A DNA stretch of 64,000 nucleotides from Curvibacter lanceolatus ATCC 14669 (GTDB taxonomy: Bacteria; Pseudomonadota; Gammaproteobacteria; Burkholderiales; Burkholderiaceae_C): assembly GCF_000381265.1 (NCBI RefSeq), contig NZ_KB906256.1, positions 248,001 to 312,000 on the forward strand, in the 5' to 3' direction. Positions 53,515-61,569 of this stretch are shown in pieces (the stretch's first letter is position 1; the number at the start of each line of letters is the position of its first letter). Both the position numbers and the translations under genes were made by a program. Under the pieces are notes generated by a model. It ran no database searches. It saw only the letters and a list, made by a program, of their open reading frames with translations, and was not told where the DNA came from.

Positions 53515-55827
53515 TTGCTGCGCCGACTGCTCCAACGCCTGACGCCCGGCTCGCTGGTCGGGCGCGTCTTCACCCTCTACACCGTCACCCTGCTGGGCTT
53601 CGTGCTGGCCGGCCTGGGCCTGTTCTTTCGCTACCAGATCAGTGAAGTGCTGGAGGACGAACAACTGCGGGGCGAGGCCCTGGGCTCCATCATCGCGCCG
53701 GTGATCGCCGACAGCGCCGTCATCGGCGACTACGACACCATCCGCCAGGTGCTGCGCCGCACCGTCACGCATTCGGTGCTGGCCATCGCCAGCTACATCG
53801 ACCGCAGCACCGGGCGCATCGACGAGCCTTCGCCCTCTCTCCTGACCATCGAGCCTCCGGCCTGGCTGATCGAGTTGGTCGGCAAACGCCTGTATGACGT
53901 GAACCTGCCGATCAACGTGGGCGGCACTGACTACGGCGTGCTGCGCCTGAGCTTCGATGCGCGCGACATCGCCGGACGCATGTGGAGCCAGATCCGGCTG
54001 GCCTTGCTGCTGGGCGGCCTGGCCGTGGTGGGCGGACTGCTGCTGATCCGCTTTCCCCTGGTGCGCTGGCTGGGCAAGCTCAACCGGGTGCAGGACTATG
54101 AACGGGCCATGAACAGTGGTGCCCTGCCGGTCGAGATGCTGCATGGCGGCGAGCAGGCCCCGAGCGAATTCCGGCAGACCTTCGAGGTGCTGGGCCGCGC
54201 CGCGGCCAGCCTGCAATCTCAGCGGCACCAGGCCGAGGTCACGCTGGGCTCGATCGCCGACGCCGTGTTCACGCTGGACGCCGAGGGCACGATCACCCTG
54301 GCCAACCCGGCGGCCTGCCAGTTGCTGGGGTCCCCGCTCGACCGCGTGCTGGGCCAGTCCGCCTCTGCGCTGATGCCCCAGGTGGTGCCACGCTCCCTGC
54401 GGCTCGAGCCCTGGCGCGGCCGCCGCAGCAGCCTGCGCAACCGACACGACCAGGAGTTGGTGATCGACACCACCTTGTCGACCATCGTGGCGCCCGACGG
54501 CAGCACCCAGGGCTATGTGCTGGCCTGCCGCGACATGAGCGAGCAGCATGCGCTGGACCTGCGCCTGCGCAGCGAGCTCAAGTCGCGCGCCAGCGCCCTG
54601 GTGTCGCTGCGCCAGGTGCTGGAAGAGTTGACCCAGGAGGAGCAGGCCCTGGCGCGCAGCGCCAGCAGCGACGACCTCGAAGCCATCTCGGCCATGATCT
54701 CCACCCTGGTGCAGCGCCTGCAGGTGCGTGGCGAGCAGTTGCGCGCGATCTTCGAGCTCAGCCCCGACGGCTTTGTGTCTTTCGACGCCGAGCGGCGCGC
54801 CAGCTACGTGAGCCCGGCCTTCTGCCGCCTGACTGGTCTGACGGTTGAACAACTGGTTGGGCAACCCGAAACCGTGGTGGAGTTTCTATTGCAGCGCCAG
54901 GCCAACCCCAAGGCACGCTGGCACACTTTCGAGTCGCTGCGCCGCCAGTTGCGCCAGCCCGATGGAGCCGACGACGACTCGCGCAGCGTGATCGAGCTGT
55001 TGCGCCCTGCCAAGCGCGTGCTGCAACTGGGCCTGCGCGAAAGCCGCTCGGGCCTGATCTCCCAGGTGCTGCTGCTGCGCGACGTGACGCACGAAACCGA
55101 AGTCGACCAGATGAAGAGCGAGTTCCTGTCGACCGCTGCCCATGAACTGCGCACCCCCATGACCAGCATCTACGGTTTTGCCGAGCTGCTGCAGTTCCCG
55201 CAGATCAAACCCGAGCAACGCGACGACCTGGTCAAGACCATCCACCGCCAGTCCGAGCTGATGATCGCCATCATCAACGAGCTGCTGGACCTGGCCCGCA
55301 TCGAAGCGCGCCGGGGCAAGGACTTCGAGATCGAAAGCCTGGACCTGGCCCAGCTGACCCGGCAGCTGATGCACGACTTCAACCCGCCGCAGCAGCGCCC
55401 GGCCCCCCAATTCGACGCCGGCCCCGAGCCCGTGCTGGTGCAGGTGGACCGCAAGAAGATGGCCCAGGCCATCGGCAACGTGCTGTCCAACGCCTACAAA
55501 TACTCGCCCCAAGGCGGCGAGGTGAGCGTGCGCCTGGTCAGTGCCGAGCACGAGGGCGCCCCGGTGGTGGGCCTGGAGGTGCGCGACCACGGCATCGGCA
55601 TGACCCCCGAGCAACTGAAGCGGGTCTGCGAGCGCTTCTACCGTGCCGACAGCTCGGGCACCATCCCCGGCACCGGCCTGGGCATGAGCGTGGTCAAGGA
55701 GATCATGGAGCTGCAGGGCGGGCGCCTGCAGATCGACAGCGAGTACGGTGTGGGCAGCGTGATCACCCTGTGGCTGCCCCGGGTCGTGGCCGCCACCGAG
55801 CACAGCGGCTGGGCCAACCTGAGCTGA
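53515..55827 (+). CDS. PAS-containing membrane sensor histidine kinase
   Basis: 770-aa kinase. Membrane segments near residues 17-38 and 160-180 frame a periplasmic sensing region of about 120 residues; next a PAS domain (about 240-330), a coiled helix, a second PAS (about 405-490), the HisKA domain with AHELRTP (phosphorylated His543), and an HATPase with NVLSNAYKYSPQGG, DHGIGM and GTGLGMSVVKEIME. Start is TTG 53515, with translation probably coupled to the PhnD-like gene. No response-regulator gene is adjacent. Confidence 0.9.
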   Translation: MLRRLLQRLTPGSLVGRVFTLYTVTLLGFVLAGLGLFFRYQISEVLEDEQLRGEALGSIIAPVIADSAVIGDYDTIRQVLRRTVTHSVLAIASYIDRSTGRIDEPSPSLLTIEPPAWLIELVGKRLYDVNLPINVGGTDYGVLRLSFDARDIAGRMWSQIRLALLLGGLAVVGGLLLIRFPLVRWLGKLNRVQDYERAMNSGALPVEMLHGGEQAPSEFRQTFEVLGRAAASLQSQRHQAEVTLGSIADAVFTLDAEGTITLANPAACQLLGSPLDRVLGQSASALMPQVVPRSLRLEPWRGRRSSLRNRHDQELVIDTTLSTIVAPDGSTQGYVLACRDMSEQHALDLRLRSELKSRASALVSLRQVLEELTQEEQALARSASSDDLEAISAMISTLVQRLQVRGEQLRAIFELSPDGFVSFDAERRASYVSPAFCRLTGLTVEQLVGQPETVVEFLLQRQANPKARWHTFESLRRQLRQPDGADDDSRSVIELLRPAKRVLQLGLRESRSGLISQVLLLRDVTHETEVDQMKSEFLSTAAHELRTPMTSIYGFAELLQFPQIKPEQRDDLVKTIHRQSELMIAIINELLDLARIEARRGKDFEIESLDLAQLTRQLMHDFNPPQQRPAPQFDAGPEPVLVQVDRKKMAQAIGNVLSNAYKYSPQGGEVSVRLVSAEHEGAPVVGLEVRDHGIGMTPEQLKRVCERFYRADSSGTIPGTGLGMSVVKEIMELQGGRLQIDSEYGVGSVITLWLPRVVAATEHSGWANLS

Positions 55828-55851
55828 GGCGCGCCGCGGGGCCGGGCCTTA

Positions 55852-55900
55852 GAGCGTGTTCAAAGTCTCCCACGGGCCGCGAGACATTGAACACGCTCTT
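55852..55900. mobile_element. 49-bp MITE-like hairpin with TTA flanks
   Basis: Arms AGAGCGTGTTCAA and TTGAACACGCTCT match perfectly over 13 bp, with inner GTCTC/GAGAC stems inside. TTA flanks both ends, as a 3-bp target duplication of the kind left by some IS5-group transposases whose ends also begin GAGCNTGTT (from memory). The right TTA supplies the TAA stop of the lipoprotein gene on the minus strand. It may also work as a bidirectional terminator between convergent genes. It could simply be a terminator with chance flanks. Confidence 0.5.
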
Positions 55901-56468
55901 AGCGCGGATCGACCGACACCCCCGGCAGAGCGCCGTGGCCCGGGATGGACACGATCGGGCAGTTCAGCACCACGCGGGTGGGCGTCACCGTCAGCAGGCC
56001 CTGCTCTGCGGCGGCCAGCACGGCCTCTTCCGAGCGCAATTCGCGGGCCTGTGCCGGTTGCAGCCAGCGCACCTCGGCCAGTTGCCACAGCGGGCTGTAA
56101 GAGCGGCTGAGGTTGCCGGCCCCCACGGGCTCGGGTGCGGACGCGAACACGCTGGCCTGTTTGAAATTGACAAAGCCATAGACCCGCGCCGTGGCGCCGG
56201 CGCGCCCTGCCGCCCGGCCTGAGGCGTCCTGCAAGGCCTGTTCCAGCAGCGGCGCGAAGTTGGCACCCTTGGCCTGGGCCACCCGCCGGTCCGACACATC
56301 GGTGGTCACATACAGCACCGCCTGTTCCTCGAACCAGGCTTGCTGCAGCGGCAGGTGTGCCAGCGGCGCCCTTGGCACGGCGGTACAGGCCATCAAGCTG
56401 GCGCACACAGCCCCGACCAGCCCTGCGCGCGACACGGCACGGGCACGCTGAACTGGCACAAAAAACAT
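55899..56468 (-). CDS. Putative lipoprotein (DUF7482-like), unknown function
   Basis: 189-aa protein. Signal peptide with lipobox-like LMAC in AVCASLMACTAVPRAPLAHLPL, so probably an outer-membrane or periplasmic lipoprotein. The body VLYVTTDVSDRRVAQAKGANFAPLLEQALQD, ARVYGFVNFKQASVFASAPEPVGAGNLSRSYSPLWQLAEVRW and VLNCPIVSIPGHG recalls a family I know as DUF7482, from memory only. ATG 56468 follows AGGAG. The TAA stop comes from the flank of the hairpin element at 55852-55900. Confidence 0.75.
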   Translation of the reverse strand: MFFVPVQRARAVSRAGLVGAVCASLMACTAVPRAPLAHLPLQQAWFEEQAVLYVTTDVSDRRVAQAKGANFAPLLEQALQDASGRAAGRAGATARVYGFVNFKQASVFASAPEPVGAGNLSRSYSPLWQLAEVRWLQPAQARELRSEEAVLAAAEQGLLTVTPTRVVLNCPIVSIPGHGALPGVSVDPR

Positions 56469-56571
56469 GGAACGACTCCTGATACGTGAATAAGACCTGG
56501 CTCGCAGTATGGCAGCCAGCCAACCGAAGCCGGGCTTAAACTGCCCCGATCGCCGCCCCCACCCGAACACC

Positions 56572-57798
56572 ATGAAGCCCGTCGCCCCGCCCCCCGCCCA
56601 GGACACCGTGTCAACCCTGGCTGCCTACAACCAGGGCCGTGACCCGGAGCGCCTGGCCCTCAAGTACGCCAAGATGCGGCAAAGCCCGTTCATCTTCCTG
56701 CGCGGCGCCTGCCACCTGTTCTACAACGCCATCCCCCAGGTCGAAGCGCTCACGCATGCGCCGCTGGCCTGGGCCTGTGGCGACCTGCACTTCGAGAACT
56801 TCGGCAGCTACAAGGGCGACAACCGGCTGGTGTACTTCGACATCAACGACTTCGACGAAGCCGCCCTGGCCCCCTGCACCTGGGACCTGCTGCGCCTGCT
56901 GACCAGCCTGCAGTGCGGCGCAGCCGACCTCAAGGCCAGCGCGGCCCAGGCCCAGGCGCTGAGCCAGGCCTGCGTGAGCGCCTACCAGCAGGCGCTGCAG
57001 CGCGGCAAGGCCTTGTGGGTGGAGGGCGAAACCGCCAGCGGCGTGGTGGCCGAGCTGTTCGAGCGCCTCAAGGATCGGCGCCGGGTGGACTTTCTGAACC
57101 AACGCACGGTGCTGCGCAAGAACGGCCGGCGCCAGCTCAAGGTCGATGGCCAGAAGGCCCTGCCGGTGACGGACGACGAGCGCCAGCGGGTATCGGCCTT
57201 TGTGCAACGCCATGCAGCACAGCAGCCCAAGCCGGGCTTTTATGAGGTGCTGGATGTGGCGCGCCGCATCGCCGGCACCGGCAGCCTGGGCCTGCCCCGC
57301 TATGCGGTGCTGGTCGAAGGCAAGGGCTCGCCGGATGCCAATGTGCTGCTGGACCTCAAGACGGCCCAGCCCTCGTCGCTGATCCCGGCCTTGAACGCCC
57401 TGGGCGTGAAGCAGCCCGCTTGGGCTGACGAGGCGCAGCGCATCGTGGGCGTGCAAAGGCGCCTGCAGGCCGTGGACCATGCCTTTCTGGCGCCGGTGGA
57501 GTTCGAGGGCCGGCCCTGGGTGCTCAAGGGCCTGCAGCCCAGTGAAGACCGGGTGGACATGGCCCAGGGCAAGGCCAACCCCGAGGGCCTGCTGGCCACG
57601 GCCCAGACCCTGGGCCGCGTGCTGGCCTGGGACCAGCTGCGCGCCAGCGGGCGCAGCGGCTCGGCATCGGCCGATGCCTGGATCGCCTTTGCCCAGCAAC
57701 CCCACTGGCCCGAGGCGGTGCTGGAGGCGGCGCTTCAGATGGTGAGCGTGACGCAGGCCCAGTGGCAGGCGTTCAGCGCCTCCTCACTGGGCCGCTGA
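56572..57798 (+). CDS. DUF2252 kinase-like protein
   Basis: 408-aa cytoplasmic protein of the DUF2252 family, distantly kinase-like. It contains ALKYAKMRQSPFIFLRGACHLFYNAIPQ, the ATP-phosphotransferase-like ACGDLHFENFGSYKGDNRLVYFDINDFDEA and LVEGKGSPDANVLLDLKTAQPSSL. The D-x-H-x-x-N and D-x-N-D-F-D motifs match catalytic-loop-like residues of the family. ATG 56572. Divergent from the lipoprotein gene with about 100 bp between. Biochemical role is not established. Confidence 0.87.
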   Translation: MKPVAPPPAQDTVSTLAAYNQGRDPERLALKYAKMRQSPFIFLRGACHLFYNAIPQVEALTHAPLAWACGDLHFENFGSYKGDNRLVYFDINDFDEAALAPCTWDLLRLLTSLQCGAADLKASAAQAQALSQACVSAYQQALQRGKALWVEGETASGVVAELFERLKDRRRVDFLNQRTVLRKNGRRQLKVDGQKALPVTDDERQRVSAFVQRHAAQQPKPGFYEVLDVARRIAGTGSLGLPRYAVLVEGKGSPDANVLLDLKTAQPSSLIPALNALGVKQPAWADEAQRIVGVQRRLQAVDHAFLAPVEFEGRPWVLKGLQPSEDRVDMAQGKANPEGLLATAQTLGRVLAWDQLRASGRSGSASADAWIAFAQQPHWPEAVLEAALQMVSVTQAQWQAFSASSLGR

Positions 57799-57817
57799 GG
57801 GCGGGTTCACCTGAGGC

Positions 57818-58096
57818 TTATTTCTTCGCGTCGGCTTCGCACTTCTTGATCGACGAGGCCTTGGCGGCCCCCGACAGCGGCTTGCCGTCCTTGCTCACGG
57901 CCTTGCTCTCGCAGCTCGGTGCGGCAGCCGCACCGCCGGCATCGGCCTCGCACTTCTTCAGGAACGAGGTCTTGGCGGCGCCAGCCAGCGGCTTGCCGTT
58001 CTTGCCCACGGCCTTGGCTTCGCAATCAGAGGCCTGGGCCAGGCCGCACGTGGCCGCCAGCAGACCGGAAATCAGAACAACGATGAGTTTGGACAT
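57818..58096 (-). CDS. Small exported protein with two PsiF repeats
   Basis: 92-aa protein: signal peptide MSKLIVVLISGLLAATCGLAQA, then two PsiF repeats, CEAKAVGKNGKPLAGAAKTS and CESKAVSKDGKPLSGAAKAS, each closing with KKCEADA. Each repeat has two Cys, so likely two disulfides in the periplasm. PsiF proteins were first named for phosphate-starvation induction in E. coli; no Pho box was identified here. Confidence 0.88.
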   Translation of the reverse strand: MSKLIVVLISGLLAATCGLAQASDCEAKAVGKNGKPLAGAAKTSFLKKCEADAGGAAAAPSCESKAVSKDGKPLSGAAKASSIKKCEADAKK

Positions 58097-58214
58097 GAAA
58101 GAGCTCCAGAAAAAAGAAGGGGCGAACGGTTGAAATTGCCGCTTAACGATAGCACCGCCGCCTCATCTTTTATCCGCTTGTCTCCTCAAAATGACACACC
58201 AGCAGTGAACTCGG

Positions 58215-58883
58215 TCACATGCGTTCAGTATTGGCCGGAGTTTCCAGCAGCACGGCGAGCATTTCCACATAGCCATCTCGCGACGGATCGTCGGCTGTGC
58301 CGGGCAGGCATTGGGCGTCTTTGCCGAACAGCAGCTGCGTGACCATGGTGTGCAACGCTGGCGCCATGGCCAGCCAGGGGTGGCGCACCAGCAGGCTGTC
58401 GGCACAGCCCAGGTGGGCGGCCGCCCGGGCCAACGATTCGGCCAGCAGGCGTTGATGGGGCTCCACCACCTGTTGCTGCCACTGCTGCACCAGGTGCGGC
58501 ACCCGCTCACTCTCGGCCACCAACAGCCGGAAGGTCGCCACCGTGCCTGGCTGACGCAGGCAGGCCTCAACCTGCCCCACCAGCCACTCGGCCACCCCAC
58601 GTGCGGTGCTGGCGCCGCCGAGTGTGGGCAGATCCTCCAGATCGGGCAGGGTCAGCGAGCGCGACAGAAGGGCTTCGAACACCTCGTCCTTGCTGGCGAA
58701 ATGCGCGTACAGCCCGCCTTTGGAGAGGCCACAGCGGCGGGCAATGTCGTCCATGCGCGTGGCGGCAAAGCCCCGCTCGGCGAACTCCTGCTGGGCCGCA
58801 TCCAGGATCTGGCGCATGCGCACCTCGGGGGGCAGGCGCTGACGCGGCGTGGCGGGCGATCGCTCGGGGGCGAGAACGGTCAT
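58215..58883 (-). CDS. TetR-family regulator divergent from PHA synthase
   Basis: 222-aa regulator with a classical HTH (RQILDAAQQEFAERGFAATRMDDIARRCGLSKGGLYAHFASKDEVFEALL) and a mixed helical C-terminal domain. ATG 58883. The 14-bp palindrome at 58936-58949 lies in the shared promoter region with phaC, so it likely represses the operon 59034-64000 and itself. Its ligand may be an acyl compound or a toxic compound exported by the efflux genes. Confidence 0.9.
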   Translation of the reverse strand: MTVLAPERSPATPRQRLPPEVRMRQILDAAQQEFAERGFAATRMDDIARRCGLSKGGLYAHFASKDEVFEALLSRSLTLPDLEDLPTLGGASTARGVAEWLVGQVEACLRQPGTVATFRLLVAESERVPHLVQQWQQQVVEPHQRLLAESLARAAAHLGCADSLLVRHPWLAMAPALHTMVTQLLFGKDAQCLPGTADDPSRDGYVEMLAVLLETPANTERM

Positions 58884-58935
58884 GGCGATGTCTCCGTCGT
58901 GGTCATGGCAGTGACTTGTTGATCATTTATTAGAT

Positions 58936-58949
58936 ACCGACCAGTCGGT
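58936..58949. promoter_or_regulatory. TetR operator between tetR and phaC
   Basis: ACCGAC and GTCGGT around CA form a perfect 14-bp palindrome, similar to the ACCGAC-NN-GTCGGT type known for AcrR/TetR regulators. It lies 53 bp from the TetR start and 85 bp from the phaC start. A possible phaC promoter (TTGATC at 58957, 17-bp spacer, TATGCG at 58980) lies right downstream. Confidence 0.7.
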
Positions 58950-59033
58950 CGTTAGTTTGATCCAGATCATCACCGGCGGTATGCGACTTGCCTAGAGTCA
59001 AGCTCATCCAACCAACGGAAGAGACCGTTCACC

Positions 59034-60794
59034 ATGAGCACACCCGATTCCGCCGCCCAGGCCCCCAACGCCACAGAACAAGCCGCCACGGCCCTGGATG
59101 CGGCCTTCCACGCCGCGTTGGCACGCCACAGCGGCTCGATGTCGCTGGCCTCGCCCTGGCTGGCCGGGCTGGACTGGGCCATGCACCTGGCGCTGTCGCC
59201 CGGCAAACGCCTGGCGCTGGCCCAACTGGCCTGGCAGCAGGGTGAGCAGTTTGCCCGCTACGCCACCGAATGCCTGATGGCCGGCCCTGGCCCGGCACGC
59301 CAGTGCGTCGAGCCGCCCGCACGCGACCGCCGCTTTGCCGACCCTGAATGGCTGCGCTTTCCCTTCAACCTGCTGCACCAGGGTTTTCTGCTGAACGAGC
59401 AGTGGTGGCAGCAGGCCACCAGCGAGGTCTGGGGGGTGGAAAAGCACCACGCCGATCTGGTGGCCTTCGGCACCCGGCAGTGGCTGGACATGTTCTCGCC
59501 CGGCAACCTGCTGCCGGCCAACCCGGTGGTGCTGCACCGCACCCTGCAGGAGCATGGGCTGAACCTGCTGCGCGGCGCCTCCTTCGCCCAGGACGACCTG
59601 CAGCGCGCCAGCACGCACGAGCCGGTGGCGGGCACCGAGGCCTTCGAGGTTGGGCGCGACCTGGCCTGCACCCCGGGCGAGGTGGTGCTGCAAAACCGCC
59701 TGATCGAGCTGATCCAGTACCGCCCCACCACGGCCCAGGTGCACCCCGAGCCGGTGCTCATCGTGCCGGCCTGGATCATGAAGTACTACATCCTGGACCT
59801 GTCGCCCGGGAACTCGCTGATCCGCTACCTGCTGGACCAGGGCCACACCGTGTTCTGCATCTCCTGGAAGAACCCCACCGAGGCCGAACGCGACCTGGCC
59901 ATGGACGACTACATCGAGCAGGGCTTTGAAGCCGCCTTGCAGGCGGTGCAGACCATCTGCCCGGCGCAGAAGGTGCATGCGGCCGGCTACTGCCTGGGCG
60001 GCACCCTGCTGGCCATCGCGGCGGCGGCCCTGGCGCGCGACGGCCGCGACGAGCTGGCCTCGATGACCCTGTTCGCGGCCCAGACCGATTTCAGCGAACC
60101 CGGCGAACTGGGCCTGTTCATCGACGAAAGCCAGCTCAGCCTGCTGGAGGCGCAGATGGCGCAAACCGGCACCCTGAGCGCGGGCCAGATGGCCGGCGCC
60201 TTCCAGATGCTGCGCTCCAACGACCTGCTGTGGTCGCGCCTGATCAACGAATACATGCTGGGCGAGCGCCCCGCCATGAACGACCTGATGGCCTGGAACG
60301 CCGACGCCACCCGCATGCCCGCGCGCATGCACTCGCAGTACCTGCGCCAGCTGTTCCTGAACAACGACCTGGCGGCCGGGCGCTACCGGGTCAAAGGGCA
60401 CACGGTGTCGCTGACCAGCCTGCGCCTGCCGGTGTTCATGGTGGGCACGGTGACCGACCACGTGGCCCCCTGGCGCTCGGTCTACAAGCTGCACCACCTG
60501 AGCCCGGCCGAGATCAGCTTTGTGCTGACCAATGGCGGCCACAACGCCGGCATCGTCAGCCCGCCGGGCCACGCCCACCGCCACTACCAGTGCCTGACCC
60601 GCAGCGCCGACGGCGCGGCCCTGAGTGCCGACACCTGGCAGGCCCAGGCGCCCCAGGTCGAGGGCTCGTGGTGGCCAGCCTGGCGCGACTGGCTGGGAGC
60701 CCATTCCGGCGCTCCCGTCGCCCCGCCCGCCCTCGGCGCCCCCGAACACCCGGTGCTGTACCCCGCCCCCGGCCACTACGTGATGGAGAAGTGA
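59034..60794 (+). CDS. phaC: Class I poly(3-hydroxyalkanoate) synthase
   Basis: 586-aa PHA polymerase that joins 3-hydroxyacyl-CoA units into storage polymer. The lipase-box-like GYCLGG carries the catalytic Cys at residue 320, in line with Cys319 of Cupriavidus necator PhaC; VGTVTDHVAPWRSVYKL and NGGHNAGIVSPPG supply the catalytic Asp and His. N-terminal SMSLASPWLAGLDWAMHLALSPGKRLALAQLAWQQGEQF is typical. It leads an operon with fabI and efflux genes, not with phaA/phaB, so polymerase in an unusual setting. Confidence 0.95.
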   Translation: MSTPDSAAQAPNATEQAATALDAAFHAALARHSGSMSLASPWLAGLDWAMHLALSPGKRLALAQLAWQQGEQFARYATECLMAGPGPARQCVEPPARDRRFADPEWLRFPFNLLHQGFLLNEQWWQQATSEVWGVEKHHADLVAFGTRQWLDMFSPGNLLPANPVVLHRTLQEHGLNLLRGASFAQDDLQRASTHEPVAGTEAFEVGRDLACTPGEVVLQNRLIELIQYRPTTAQVHPEPVLIVPAWIMKYYILDLSPGNSLIRYLLDQGHTVFCISWKNPTEAERDLAMDDYIEQGFEAALQAVQTICPAQKVHAAGYCLGGTLLAIAAAALARDGRDELASMTLFAAQTDFSEPGELGLFIDESQLSLLEAQMAQTGTLSAGQMAGAFQMLRSNDLLWSRLINEYMLGERPAMNDLMAWNADATRMPARMHSQYLRQLFLNNDLAAGRYRVKGHTVSLTSLRLPVFMVGTVTDHVAPWRSVYKLHHLSPAEISFVLTNGGHNAGIVSPPGHAHRHYQCLTRSADGAALSADTWQAQAPQVEGSWWPAWRDWLGAHSGAPVAPPALGAPEHPVLYPAPGHYVMEK

Positions 60795-61562
60795 ATGACG
60801 CCCCCTCTGCAAGGTAAGCGCGGCCTGGTGGTCGGCATCGCCAATGAACACAGCATCGCCTGGGGCTGCGCCCGGGCCTTCCGCGATGCCGGGGCCGAGG
60901 TCGCGGTGACCTGGCTCAACGACAAGGCCCGGCCCCATGTCGAGCCGCTGGCCGAACAGCTGCAGGCGCCGATCCGCGCGCCGCTCGACGTGGAGCAGCC
61001 GGGCCAGCTCGAAGCCCTGTTCGACACCCTGGGGCGTGAATGGGGTCAGCTCGACTTCGTGCTGCACTCGATCGCCTTTGCCCCGATGACCGACCTGCAC
61101 GGCCGGGTGGTCGATTGCTCGCGCGAGGGCTTTGCCCGGGCCATGGACATCTCGTGCCATTCCTTCATCCGCATGGCACGCCTGGCCGAACCCCTGATGA
61201 CCCAGGGCGGCGCCCTGCTCACCATGAGCTACCTGGGTGCCGACGAGGTGGTGGCCAACTACGGCCTGATGGGCCCGGTCAAGGCCGCCCTCGAATCCAG
61301 CGTGCGCTACCTGGCCACCGAACTGGGGCCGCAGGGCATCCGCGTGAACGCGGTCTCACCCGGGCCCCTGGCCACCCGCGCGGCCTCGGGCATTGCCCAC
61401 TTCGACCAGCTGATGAGCCAGGCCACGGCCCGCTCCCCACTGCGCCGGCTGGTGGGGCTCGATGAAGTCGGCGCCCTGTGCACCTTCCTGGCCAGCGACG
61501 GCGGCCGCGCCATCACCGGCGACACGCTGTACGTCGACGCTGGCGTCCACATCATGGGCTGA
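60795..61562 (+). CDS. fabI: Enoyl-ACP reductase FabI
   Basis: 255-aa NADH-dependent reductase of fatty-acid synthesis. GLVVGIANEHSIAWGCARAF is the FabI cofactor loop, FVLHSIAFAP follows, and the active site SYLGADEVVANYGLMGPVKAAL has Tyr156 and Lys163 at E. coli positions. It begins directly at the phaC stop (TGAATG). A second FabI copy elsewhere in the genome is likely because core synthesis is normally separate; here it may serve polymer monomer supply or resistance to FabI inhibitors. Confidence 0.92.
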   Translation: MTPPLQGKRGLVVGIANEHSIAWGCARAFRDAGAEVAVTWLNDKARPHVEPLAEQLQAPIRAPLDVEQPGQLEALFDTLGREWGQLDFVLHSIAFAPMTDLHGRVVDCSREGFARAMDISCHSFIRMARLAEPLMTQGGALLTMSYLGADEVVANYGLMGPVKAALESSVRYLATELGPQGIRVNAVSPGPLATRAASGIAHFDQLMSQATARSPLRRLVGLDEVGALCTFLASDGGRAITGDTLYVDAGVHIMG

Positions 61563-61569
61563 GCTTGCG

